Positions 46,724 through 58,000 of a stretch of DNA of 64,000 nucleotides are shown one piece after another; positions within the stretch are counted from its first letter, which is position 1; the number at the start of each line of letters is the position of its first letter. The stretch comes from Linum tenue (Eukaryota > Streptophyta > Magnoliopsida > Malpighiales > Linaceae): NCBI GenBank assembly GCA_946122785.1, contig CAMGYJ010000002.1, forward strand, positions 40,202,495-40,266,494, read 5' to 3'. The notes beneath the pieces were generated by a model. That model did no database searches and was not told the DNA's origin. It saw only the letters and a list, made by a program, of their open reading frames with translations. Both the position numbers and the translations under genes were made by a program.

Positions 46724-47966
46724 ATGCCGCAAAAATCTGGCTCGCGCGCCTCCTCTACCGAACCTCTGAAAGAAAAGGGCGCCGAACCCGACATAATATC
46801 GACGTTGGAGGGTCACTTTTCGCCCGACCCGCTACGCGAGAAGGGAGCATGGACTCCTGGCGCCCGGAATCAGGCGCCTGCTAATCGCGATGTCCCTCCC
46901 TCAGCAGGCGAGCAAGCAAGTGAGGGTGCGGCGCCTCTCATCCCTCAACCAGCATCATCAGACGCGACAGCCAACGCGTCGCCGGCGTCGTCACAACCCA
47001 ATCCGAGTAAGCCCCCCCCCCCCTTTTTTTTACGCGTTCATAGCTTCCTAGGGCTTAGCATTGATTTGCCCATTTGCATCGAACCTTCTAGGCGCCTCCC
47101 CTGGATCCTTGCGCTCGTCCGCACCATCGAACTCTCCACCTTCTTCCAATGCAGGCGCCCAGGGGGGCGAATCCATTAAACTTCGGAGATGGGAAGACAC
47201 CTGGCCATCGGGACAGGCGCCGGATGAGACAGACCATATGTCTCTTGACGAAGCAGGGCCTAACAAAACTTCCACTGTGAAGGAGATTGAATTGGAGAAT
47301 ATTGTCACATCATTAGAGTTGCCACGCTCTTGGTCCTATGCGTCTGCTCCGAGCACATCTAGGATTGGGGTAGTCGGACCCCGATGGCTAGGCATCTATC
47401 GGTAATATTTTTGCTTTGGGCTTCGATTTCCCCTTGATTCCATCCTTGAAGGCATCTTAACCACTTGCCGATGTTCGATTGGGCGCCTGTCCCCCTCCGT
47501 TTTCCTTGTTCATATCCTTTTCAAACTGAAATGCCGTGAATATAACGTCGAGCCTACCTTCAACCTTTTTCACTATTTTTTCAACATGATTTATACCGAT
47601 AATTGCCTATCATTACAAAGGCGCCTAGGTTTGCCCGGTCACTTTCTACGAGAGTGTCCAAAGCTGGGAAGGGAGTGGTTTAGGAGCTTCTTCTTTGTCA
47701 AGGCGCACAAGGATTCTTTCTATGAGAGTGGCGCCTCGTTTTCCAGGGGTTGGGTGATGGGTAATCATCAGTATTTCAACACCGATGTGACTCTGTCCAC
47801 CGCCCCTGAAATTGAGGGCGCCCGGGCGTGTCATGCCCCTGATCAGGGTGATGTGGGAGCCCATACTGCAGGGATTCCGAATCTTCTCCCGCCCTTTCTC
47901 GCTTTCTTACCCCTGGGCTATACATCATCACATCCTCGCTCTGATCCCCTTCCAACTCCCTCCTGA
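46724..47966 (+). pseudogene. antisense ORF (aORF) of Tat-clade element, spliced, one stop
   Basis: Exon 1 46724-47006 (MPQKSGSRASSTEPLKEKG start, low-complexity Pro/Ser/Ala-rich end). The 148-base intron 47007-47154 (GTAAGC...ATGCAG) joins exon 2 at 47155 in perfect phase. Exon 2 then has one TAA at 47403 and the same frame runs on through FGLRFPLDSILEGILTTC, VEPTFNLFHYFFNMIYTD and WFRSFFFVKAHKDSFYESG. These blocks resemble the aORF/plant mobile-type proteins of Tat-clade elements. The 3' part fuses with the deleted gag region. It is probably non-functional now because of the stop; function in the family is unknown. Confidence 0.7.
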
Positions 47967-48180
47967 GCGCCGCTATGGCTCGATCTTGATCTGCTATGAT
48001 TCGGAACAGCTCTCTCTTCGTCAAGGATTCTCCCTCTTCAGTCGACAGGCGCCCAGGGCTCCCTTGACCTTCCACATCCATGCTCAACTCCTGACTCTGT
48101 TGGTGTTCCCCTTCCTCCTGGCTCGAGTTTCTCGACCTCGAATCATCCTCTCCCTCGACGCCTCCGTACATGTCTTCCAT
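47776..48180 (-). pseudogene. gag N-terminal remnant of Tat-like element
   Basis: Starts at ATG 48180 (minus), just inside the primer site: MEDMYGGVEGEDDSRSRNSS, acidic and Gln-rich, then a coiled coil (SLTKRELFRIIADQDRAIAA) typical of plant gag leaders. It is cut off after about 110 residues by the internal deletion, whose junction lies around 47800-47900 where it overlaps the antisense ORF. Confidence 0.65.
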
Positions 48181-48185
48181 GCGCC

Positions 48186-48203
48186 CCCCTTCCTGGCGCG
48201 CCA
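48186..48203 (-). other. primer-binding site of the Tat-like element
   Basis: Minus strand TGGCGCGCCAGGAAGGGG, three bases inside the 5' LTR end. Confidence 0.65.
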
Positions 48204-48205
48204 AT

Positions 48206-48766
48206 TGTTTGTGCCACGTAACCTCTCGTCCAACCTCGCCGGGCTTCCCACTGATGAACCTCTTCGGGGCGCCTAGATCCTGCACCAATAAGCGCCTAAT
48301 GGGCTATCAGATGCCCGTTAGCACTCCGACGCTCAAGTCAGTCACAAATCTAGAGAGATAAGTGACTGATAAAAGAGAGATTTTTAGTGAGAGAAGCCAA
48401 CCTGCGTAAATGCCACCTACCGCGCACTATTTATACTAGGCGAGATCCCGACCAGACTCCTGGAGTTCAGCCCCACGTCAGCACACCATTAAATGCCCGG
48501 TACGGCCCAACGGTCGGGCGCTTCCACGTGGCGGCTCCTGGTCTCCTCAGCCTGGGCGCCTATGGGGACCACCTGCCAGCTGGCACGCCCTCAGCTTCCA
48601 GCCGTTGGAGATGCCCGGTCCCCGCCCTAGTTTTGTCTTCATGCGCCTGCTCACCCCCTCATGGGCCTTACCTCTATTCCTGCATGCCCTAACTCTCTAT
48701 TGGGCTTGGGCCCAGGCCCTACCTATAAGCCCACGTCCTCAATAGCCCCTTTATACTCACCCAACA
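48206..48766 (-). repeat. 5' LTR of the deleted Tat-like element, with TATA box
   Basis: Near-identical to 45543-46103. A canonical TATAAATAG on the minus strand at 48435-48427 is the likely pol II promoter of the element. In the left copy the matching site reads TATAAATAT. Confidence 0.92.
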
Positions 48767-48920
48767 ATAAGCATCTCTTCCAAACGTTTAAAATCAATTT
48801 TCTAAAATAGGGACCATAAAATGCATTTCATATTTTCAAGTTAAGCCATGAAATATTCATATTAAGCAACTATAAGCACCCCACTGATGTCAAGTGATTA
48901 TAAACACCTAGTCGGTGTCA

Positions 48921-49367
48921 ATATTTTGTAGGGGTGGCTATACGGTCCGGTCCGGTTAAATTGGCCCAAATTGATCTGGTCCAGTCCGGTTTTTTTGAAA
49001 ATATAAGGACCGAAGATTGGATTGGATACAGTCCGGTCTTGATCCGGTCCGGTCTTGACCCGGTCCGGTCCCAATTTGGTCTTGATTTTATATTGAGATT
49101 GTGGGAATTTGAGTTGCCTAAGGCCTAAAAGGGTGTGGAGTTGGTTAAGTTTTGTACTAAGTGCAAAGGTTTGTGACCGTTTATGCAAATTACCCTTAAG
49201 TTTTGGGTGTAGAGCTCTCTTATCCGGTCTTTATCCGGTTTTTTACCTCAAATCTATGCCCAAAGATTGGATTGGATTGTTTACTATCCGGTCCCGGTCC
49301 GGGTTATACGGTCCGGTTTCCGGTTTTTCATCCGGTCCCGGTCCAAATAGCCAGCCCTAATATTTTG
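48921..49367. mobile_element. non-autonomous hAT element, 431 bp plus perfect 8-bp TSD
   Basis: The element 48929-49359 starts TAGGGGTGGCTATACGG and ends CCAAATAGCCAGCCCTA. The duplication ATATTTTG is perfect at 48921-48928 and 49360-49367. Both ends consist of iterated GGTCCGGTCC words. No ORF. Confidence 0.93.
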
Positions 49368-51949
49368 CACACCCCACTAATATTGAGAGTATAAACACCC
49401 AATTGGTGTCCACAAATTATGAGTGTCAATAGTAAAAAGGGTGTAATGAAGATACGACATCAGACTATTTGTAGAATCTTGTCGCTAACATAGCCAACCT
49501 TTTCTAACAACGTATTCAAGCAGAAGAGCATTCAAATGGTACAATGAAGATACAACACCAAAATTTTTGCTTCTTCGGGAAAGGAGTAATCAATCAGCCT
49601 AGCGGAAAAGAAAGGTCACTCACATTGTCTATCATCTCTCGTGCTCAGAAACACGGATATCTGAACGAGGAAGAGCGAAGCATATACGGGGAATTATCAA
49701 ATTAAGTAAGTCCCACAAAAAAAATACACAATTGAAAAGGGGCAAAAAAAGCAAAAAAAATTGTGGGACTTACAAGTTAGATGTCGCTTCATTAGCATTT
49801 AAAGGCACAACCATTCACAGCAAATCAAGATGTTTACCGAACAATATCAATAGGATACCTCATGAAATAATAAGAGAGTTGTCGTAGACACAACAGTATC
49901 ATTCAAAGATATTCATTATTCATCATTTTGGAGAAAGTAAGAAGTCAAAACCCTATCACATCAAGACCTCCCTGGGTCATCATATGGAGTGCAAACAAGA
50001 ATTCGACAATACAAAGACTTGCGTAGACGGTTTCTACACTCACAAAGACCTCTTCACTCACCACAGAACATCGCCTCTTAAAATCAACCTTGCCGAAAAA
50101 GAGGGAACATAAGATGATCAAGATTCGTCCATGTGATCGAAATTTTTGGAAAATCAAGATTCCCCTTAGACCAACATAGTTCGCGATGTACCCCAACACG
50201 ACCTACTTTATACATCAACTAGTCTCGTGTTTTGGGGGCAAGCCAAAATCCCTTATGTGAAACTTTAAACAACTAAGGATGAGAGCCTCATTTATCCATC
50301 ACTCATCTGGTAAAATGCAAATTCCTAAAATACGAGGACTCTTACAATTGGAACTCACGTCAGGCAAGAGCTTCCTTCGAAAAGTTGAAGAGCTCTCACG
50401 ACAAACCATACAAAGAGCTCTCACGACAAACCACACAAGAAACATTTTTACTCAAATTGCACACACAAGAAACAATGTGTAAAGCAAGGCTTTAATTTCT
50501 AAAATCCTTTTCCCATTATGCTTTCTCCAACGAGATTTTTCAAAACGTTGTTTGCATTCATCTTAAAGTCAATATTGGTTTAAGTTGCACTTTATTCTGA
50601 AGAAGAGAAGGCAAATGACGTATTTTTGGGGGACAAAATAGTGCCACCCAAAAAGAAAGAAGAAGGTGGCTCCCCCAGCTCTTCATATCCTAAGTGAAAG
50701 GAAAATCTCAGAGATATTGAATCGTTGTGAGCTGCCAACACTCAGTCAAATTTATCTTTGAGCAACTTGACTAGAAGAGTGAACTCGATACACCATGACT
50801 ACCAAACGAAGTACACAACTAAAGATTAGGCGCATGAGACCCTAGCTTGGCCAACCATAAAGCTCAGAGCTGGCACCAACAGGACATACCCAAAGATAGA
50901 AGTGCCCAAATAAAAAGATGTAGCCTAGAGGATGAAAAACCTCAAAACCTCACAAGTCCAACTACTGAAGTTTCTCACCATTTCATGAAGAGATGCCAAG
51001 ATACCCCTAATTTATGGGACAAACAAGTCAATCAAACTATCCTTCAATGAAGTATTTTGTACCTCATACCTCCCGTTGAAGTCAACCAAGCATGTATAGA
51101 AAACCGACAACAATAAGACAATACCCCAAAATGGCTAATTCCTCTAAGCCAAACACGACATGCTCGCATAGCAAGAAGATTAATCAAACTAAAGGAGCAC
51201 ATTATCCCAAGACCACCATGCAACAAAATTCTCCAACAAGATCAACCTAACATGCACATCTCATGAATGAGAAGATCATTTGGCGAACACATCAGCCACT
51301 CAAACACAGTGTCCAAGGTGAAGAAGGAAGAAAGTACCCAACGATGACATCCATGCTACTCTAGAGCGAGCATTACTAAGAATCAAGTTTACTAAAGGGG
51401 AACGCCATAGTTTCTTTGTGGATGATCGATTCAAGGGAATCCATTACAAAAAATAAGACCATAGTGAGGGATTATGCTTTTTCCTTTGCATACCCTTCAA
51501 GACATCATCATATGACTCATCATACAACCTTTTTTTGAATGCACTTCACATACATCAAATGGCATACTTGTAAAATTCACTTCACACATATCATATGACA
51601 TTAACATTTTATCTGAAATAAACTTCGAACTAATCACATCACATCATTCGTTCGATGACTAATCTCAAGAAATTCCTAGCCAAATTAAATATCATTCATT
51701 CTCAAAATTCACTCAAAGTGTACGTCTGTTTTCATCAACATGACATTGCATCAGATCGTACAACATCTTGCTTTTGCATATCAATATGATGCCAAGTACA
51801 ATCTTTACCAAAATCAAGTTTGCCACACATCTAAGATATGATCTATCCAGACTCTACTGATTTTTTATTTTAACACCTCATATCGAACATACAACTCCAC
51901 ATCACCTGCGATTATGGTTTAAAAGACTATGCATATCCGTAAAACACGA
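49368..51949 (+). other. internal non-coding region of the Ogre/Tat-like element
   Basis: No conserved ORF on either strand; the short ORFs lack domains. It is colinear with the position between pol and the 3' LTR in Ogre-type elements, where non-coding sequence is usual. Confidence 0.4.
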
Positions 51950-52610
51950 CTACACTGTGAGGGAAACCAATGAGAACCCCATATGTCTGATACACTGCAA
52001 GGGAGCTAATCATGACCCATAGGAAGGCTACACTGCAAAGAAGGCTACACTGCGAGGGAAACCAATTAGCACCTACAGGAAGGTTAAACTGTGAAGGAGC
52101 TAATCATGACCCATAAGAAGGCTACACTGCGAAGAAGGCTACACTGCGTGGGAAACCAATTAGCACCCACAAGAAGGCTACACTACGATGGAGCTAATCA
52201 GGAACCATAAGAAGGCTACACTGCGAGGGAAACCAATTAGCACCCACAAGAAGGCTACACCGCGAGAGAGCTAATAAGGACCCATAAGAATGCTACACTG
52301 CGAAGGAAACAAATTAGCACTCACATCTAGGCTACAATGTGAGGGAACTAATCGGTACCCATGACATTACTACACTGCGAGGGAACACAAATTAGCACCC
52401 CACGTCTAGGCTACAATGCCAACGAGCTAATCAGTATCCATGACACGGCTACACTGCGAAAGATGACTACAATGTGAGGAAATACAAATTAGCACCCATA
52501 AGTTGGCTATAATGCAAGGGAGCTAATTAGGACCCCCAACGCGACTATACTGCGACAAAAATTAATCAGCTCCCACATCTTGGATACACAACATGGGAGA
52601 TAATCAACAA
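51950..52610 (+). repeat. tandem array, ~38-40-base half-units in alternating pairs
   Basis: Alternating units beginning GGCTACACTGCGAGGGA, one continuing AACCAATTAGCACCCA and the other GCTAATCAGGACCCATAAG, repeat about 8 times as ~78-base pairs, more decayed to the right. It sits just before the 3' LTR; tandem repeats at this place are known in Ogre elements. Confidence 0.88.
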
Positions 52611-52726
52611 CTTCAACATTCTAAATTTGGTGAGTACTACAAACCAAGTATCATAACAAAATTAATAAAACAAACCACAAATGGTGTGCTAGGATGACTT
52701 TGTATACCTCTAAAATACCAAGAGAT

Positions 52727-52743
52727 ATACAAAGGGGGGCAAC
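52727..52743 (+). other. polypurine tract of the Ogre/Tat-like element
   Basis: ACAAAGGGGGGCAAC immediately precedes the TGTAGACA start of the 3' LTR. Confidence 0.8.
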
Positions 52744-53165
52744 TGTAGACAACACTTTTTGTCCGGGTTAAAAACATATTTTAATTTTTGCTAAAGGTTG
52801 GCAATAGCAAACCTTAGACGACTATCTAACTAAAGCATATTTGTAATGTTTGGGATGAATCACGTTTGGCTTAGCCCATTGGGATTAGCAATAGCAAATC
52901 TCTGTTTTGACAACCTAATAATAAGCAGTTGCTTAGTTTGGTTGCCTTTAGATTGACGGCTAAATTTTGTACCAAGCTTATTTGGCTTTGATTGGATTGA
53001 GCTCTAATTTCAAGACAATAAGAGAATAGTTGAATTACAAAAAATAAACAAGAATTAAATTAGAACAATTACAATTAAATTTGATTTTTTTATAAGAATG
53101 ATATAATATTAATAAAGAAGAAAAAGGGAAAATTATAGAAAAATGGAAAAAGTTGCCACCGTAAC

Positions 53166-53832
53166 TCGGGCTGGAAGTTTGGTATCGGTATTTGGGATAT
53201 ACCGAATACCGTTTCGAATTTGTCTATATTTGGTATTACCGAATACACGTATTATTTTGTGGGATTGAGATTGAGTTTCAATTGTTATTCGGTATTAGGG
53301 ATTACGGGATTAGGATCAGTATATACCGAAATATCGATCAATACCAAAATATAAGCTAGTGTGTATTTTATTCTCTCAACTAGACTCTCTCATTCACTAC
53401 TATGTGACCCTCAACCACCAAGAGTGTCATTTAATTATACATAGATCATTACATCACTATTTCACACTAGTATTAGTCGTCTCGCAACCTCAAATTCATC
53501 AAATTAAAGATTACCAATTACAAAAACTTGAGATGTTAGCTCTAGGCAACTTAAGACTCTTTGCTTAGTCTCTTTGCCTTAAATTAAACAATAAAATCTA
53601 ATTTAAATATTTAATTATTAATGCCAAACGTAATTAATTTTGTATTTGATAATACCGATTGGGATACCGAGGTACCGATTGGGATACCTAAATATTTAGG
53701 GATTGGGATTGGGATTGGGATACCGAAATTATTTAGGGATTGAGATTGGGATTGATTTCAGGGTATAATTCGGTATTCGGGATTTCGGTATTTGGTATTG
53801 GGATACCGATACCGTACCGATTTTCACCCCTA
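53166..53832. mobile_element. hAT-like non-autonomous element nested in the LINE
   Basis: The ends TCGGGCTGGAAGTTTGGTA and the inverse of TACCGATTTTCACCCCTA are degraded versions of the TAGGGNTG terminus. The interior is iterated GGTATCGG/CCGATACC words at both ends. No clean 8-bp duplication was found (flanks ACCGTAAC and TAACCGCA), so the call rests on end structure and similarity of architecture to the three other hAT elements here. Confidence 0.65.
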
Positions 53833-53859
53833 TAACCGCAATAGGGAGGTCAAGAGGGC

Positions 53860-55050
53860 TCCTGGTAGGAAACAACCTACTCTTCATGTTTTCCAGCCAG
53901 CCTTTAGCCATCTGTTTATCAACTTTCTGGGTTGCAATCAACCATTGAGCAAAGGCAGATCCAATTAGGAGAGCAATCACCCGAGAGGGTGAGTCAATTT
54001 TGCGGAAAACTCGGGAATTCCTTTGAAGCCAAATATTCCAACAGAAGGCATGTAGGAAGACCCTAGTGCACCATAGGGTCGGATCTTTCGGCTTCTGCGC
54101 ATTCCAGAGCTTGATTCTATCCGAGTTGGTTCTAGCTCTGCTGCACCTCTTTTCGGTTTTCACAAAAGCAGCAAGGATGTTCCAAACCTCCAGGGAAGTT
54201 TTGCACTTTACGAAGATGTGGTCGATGGTATCCTCTTCCTCCTTGCATAATGAACACCTGTTTGACAAGCATATTCCTCTCCTCTTCAAATTATCCAGCG
54301 TTAAGATCCTCATGTGAAACACCATCTAGAGAAAAATGAAGACTTTAGACGGGATCAAGGGGTGCCAGACCATCTTGGCTGGGAATCATCTATTCCTGGA
54401 AAGCTGGTTTTCAGAAAGTGATTGTAAGCTGAGTTCATGCTAAAGTCGCCAGTCGACAAGGGTTGCCAAACCATTCTTTCTGGACCTGCAACAAGCTTAG
54501 ACACATGATTATTTTCCAAAATAGAAATGAATCTCTCTCTCCCTTTCAGCCCCACCCCCGAGATCAATAGACAAAGGAATTTCCCAGAGAATAGACTTGC
54601 CATTAAAGGATAAGTGGTCACCAACACGAGAATTCCTGGATTCCGAAGCAGCACACACCCTCAAAAATTCATCTGCTACGCGAGTTCCTTTGATCCAACG
54701 TCATACCAGAATGAAGTTCAGTATCAACACCCTTGTTCCACTTGAGCCGAACTCCAAAACTTGTCCCTTAGTTTCGAAATCAGGGACTAGGGGTTGCAAC
54801 CCATACTCTCGAAACCACCACCCGCACCCCATTCAGAAACCAAGGGGGAAACTTGAAAGCAATCAATTCCCGCCACCAGGTTTGCCTCTCAGTAGCAAAT
54901 CTCCAGAACCACTTAAGGATGAGAGCATGGTTGTGGAGCAGCAGGTCACTGATTCCTAACCTGTCGCGCTCTTTGGCCGATTTGCACAGTTCCCAAGAAA
55001 CAAGCTAAAACTTTTCTTTATCATGGGGTCCTGGCCAAAGGAAACCCTTT
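53860..55050 (-). pseudogene. LINE RT C-terminal region and zf-RVT tail
   Basis: Minus strand from about 55050 gives GISDLLLHNHALILKWFWRF and WWRELIAFKF, then RMVWQPLSTGDFSMNSAYNH (about 54450), then RILTLDNLKRRGICLSNRC with CSLCKEEEDTIDHIFVKC and AFCWNIWLQRNSRVFRK. This is the complete tail order of a plant L1-type ORF2. It has stops and a frameshift at about 54340. Confidence 0.85.
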
Positions 55051-58000
55051 GTATCTTCTCGAGTTCTTTCACAACTCCAACAGGGATAAGGAAGAGGGAG
55101 CTTACATAACTGCTCTGACTCGCAAGAATTATATTAGAAGGTTATATTAGAACAATTACAATTAAATTTGATTAGTATAATTTATAGTTACAAAGCTATG
55201 GCAAAATAATTGCACAATAACATTACATCATATTAACTACAAGGTTCAACAAAAATTAGGCTCAAGTCAAACCCCAAGCCCACAATCAATGCCTTTCTGC
55301 AGGTCAAAGGCTAGCCAGGTCAAAGCCAAAGTCAACTGGTCAAACCCAGTCAACATAAGTCAAACCCCCAAGACCAACCCAACGTAGGGTCTACTACACC
55401 TAAACAACGAATCAAAAAAATACACAAGACTGCTACCCTCAAAGTCAATCAAGTTACAACACAAACCTAAGTTATAGTGGATTTTTGTATTATAAAAGAG
55501 AGTTCGTTGATTCTTTTTCGGAGTTTTTTCTTCATTTTTCACGTCAACAATACAGGGGGTGGCCTTCTTTTCTTTCTTTTCCTTCCTGATCCTCTTCCCC
55601 GTGAACCACATATCAAAGTTTCTTTTACTTCACTGAGACGACACAAGACAAAAGAAAATTCATCAAAGTGATTACTAACTCCCTCTTCTTAGAAAAAAAA
55701 AAAGCATACAGACTACCAAAAAGATTTCCTGTACACTTCTTTCTTTCTCTTTCGCTATATACAGACACAAACACAGAGCAGAGAGACTCTGCAAAACTTC
55801 TCACTTCTTTTCTTCTAACACACAAAAAGAAAATCAAACACACACACACACCACCCTTTGGAGAGAAGAGTGGGTGAAAAACAAAACACAAAAATAACAA
55901 ACGAGAAAATAACAAAAACACAAACAAGAACGCAAAATAAAACAAACAAACAAAACAAGATAAATACTAACTAACAACTCAATAGTTTTCTACTAGTTAC
56001 CACGGTTCCCCGGCAACAACGCCAAAAAGCTTGATCACTTCAATCGTTGCAAAATATTGTCAATGGTTAGCATGTGTCAATAACTACCCCATCTTAAGCC
56101 AAGTTTAACCTAAGACGACATTGATGTATAGTGGTAATCAAGGTCGTATTTTACTCGGGTCCTGGTACCCTAGCCTACTTCCCACCTAGTTGCTAATTAG
56201 TTAATCGGTTTTGGAGGGTTGAGTGGAGGATTTATGGAGATAACTACACTAGAGATTGATCAAAGCTAAAAGCAGCTACTTCGGGGAACTAATTCTCCCC
56301 CTAGCTTAGGGTTACTACGCATATATAGATATTTAGGGTTATCTAATGTGGTGAGTAAGCTCTTTTCCGTGGGCTTTCTTGGTTATCCACACGCCTCCGA
56401 GTACGCCTCCCCTAAACCCATATATAGTCACCTAGATCTAGGCTATCGTATCTGGGGCATTAAGCTTATAGCTCATTTCAATGGATACTATCCACCATCC
56501 ACATCGAGGTTTTATCCCGAGTTCTATCTAAGAAGGCTAACCTATGGTAGGGGTCCGATCGCCTCGACCACCCTAGGTCCCCATTCATCCATCTATCACG
56601 ATTTGCTTTATGGCGCGTACCCATCTGACCCTAGAACTCCAAACCCAGCATAGAAGCATAAAGTAGGCCAGTAGAGAAGATTGGGGCGCCCTACCATGAA
56701 CACAATCCATGATAGAATAGCAATAAAATCAACTAGATAAACACATTCATTCATTCAAACCTGAAATATCCATACATATATAATAAACCCTAAATCTAGG
56801 GTTTGGGTTTAGAACCGCTAGTGCCTTAGAGGACCACAGACTACTCCATAAAAGAGAGAAGAAGAAACATAGAAGAGATTGAAGAAGACTTGGGTGAGGA
56901 AGATGCTCCCTCTCTTCTAGCTCCCTCTTCTTCCTTCAGCTTCTCTCTCTTCTCTCTCTCTCTAAAACAAGAAATTTCTCTCAAAATTAGCTCATCTAAA
57001 AAAAGGGGAAATGGGTCTTCTATTTATAGACAATCTGGGGACGGAGAAGGTCGAGACCAGAAGCACAGAGATTGCAGTCGTGATCTGCGGAAGTGAGACC
57101 GTGATCTTGGAATGGTGTCGTCATGGCCTTCGGAAATGCGGATATCGCGGGCTAACTTAGCGGGCGCGATCTTCCTCGCGGTCTGATAACACTATGGTTG
57201 TGATTTGACTGGGAAAACTCTATTTTTCTCCTTGGCTCCTTCCTCGTGAAGTTCGCGCCCTGAGCCCTCCAATTCGCGACCGCAATCTTGGGCTTCCAGG
57301 CCGCGCGTCTTCAGCTTGCGTTCCCGGGCTATCTTTCCGACCACTATCTTCAACTTCTTACCCCTTTGCTACACTTGTGACCTTTTTTTGTACCTAATTC
57401 GCATATATCGTCTAATACACCCTAAAATCATATCAAATTCACATAGGAACGAAATAGGGATGTAATCGACGATGTTCAAGCAATTATGAACATGAATTGG
57501 CATAAAACAAACCTTGATATGATAACACTAATTTAAGTGTTATCACTAACAAACATTCTACCACTGGCGCCAACATAAGCAAAAATAAGAAAGAAAAGAC
57601 AAACGAAGAACATAAAAGATCAGAATCATGACCAAGCAACAAGCAAAAGACCACAGAAGAGAAAGGGAAAGGGAATAGCAACTCCTCCCCTTCATCAATC
57701 ATCCAGGAAAAGGTAAAACCCACCATCTTTCATCCATCTCATAGCCATGATGAATCTCATCTTCAACAAAAACTAATCAACATCACTTAAACTACAAGTT
57801 GACAGATTTTGTTAAACAAAATGAGTAAATTAACAACCCCAAGCAACTCCAATCAAATTGCAATACGACTAATTTCACCATTATCACAAAATAAATTAGC
57901 AAATGATTTCTAATGCTTTATTTACAAGACCGCTTATGTTGCTTTACTTTTATTTACAAGTTCTCTACATTTCTGTTCACATCTATTTGAGTTGCTTTTT

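Larger units (their letters stand above)
45538..48771 (-). mobile_element. deleted Tat-like LTR retrotransposon with antisense ORF, 3224 bp plus TSD
   Basis: Two 561-bp LTRs (45543-46103, 48206-48766) differ at seven positions that I could see. Perfect duplication ATAAG at 45538-45542 and 48767-48771. Orientation is minus: primer site TGGCGCGCCAGGAAGG (minus, from 48203), polypurine CTGGGGGAC (minus) beside the left LTR. Only a gag N-terminus and a plus-strand antisense ORF remain between the LTRs; protease, RT and integrase are deleted. Antisense ORFs between pol and 3' LTR are known in Tat-clade elements such as Grande. Confidence 0.92.
53059..55173 (-). mobile_element. 5'-truncated LINE (L1-like), perfect 28-bp TSD
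   Basis: A perfect 28-base duplication (ATTAGAACAATTACAATTAA...) flanks 53087-55145, at 53059-53086 and 55146-55173. The partner LTR at about 15480-15510 has it once. The left end begins with a T-run (the A tail of a minus-strand LINE). The minus strand holds the C-terminal RT and zinc-binding tail only; the upstream RT, endonuclease and ORF1 are missing, as expected for truncated target-primed insertion. A hAT-like element sits in its 3' part. Confidence 0.92.

Noticed and set aside
51950..52610. CRISPR-like array
   Set aside because: Units vary in length and sequence, the spacers are themselves repeated, and the context is a plant retroelement.
53158..53840. 8-bp target duplication for the hAT-like element in the LINE
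   Set aside because: The flanks ACCGTAAC and TAACCGCA do not match; the element is called on its ends only.
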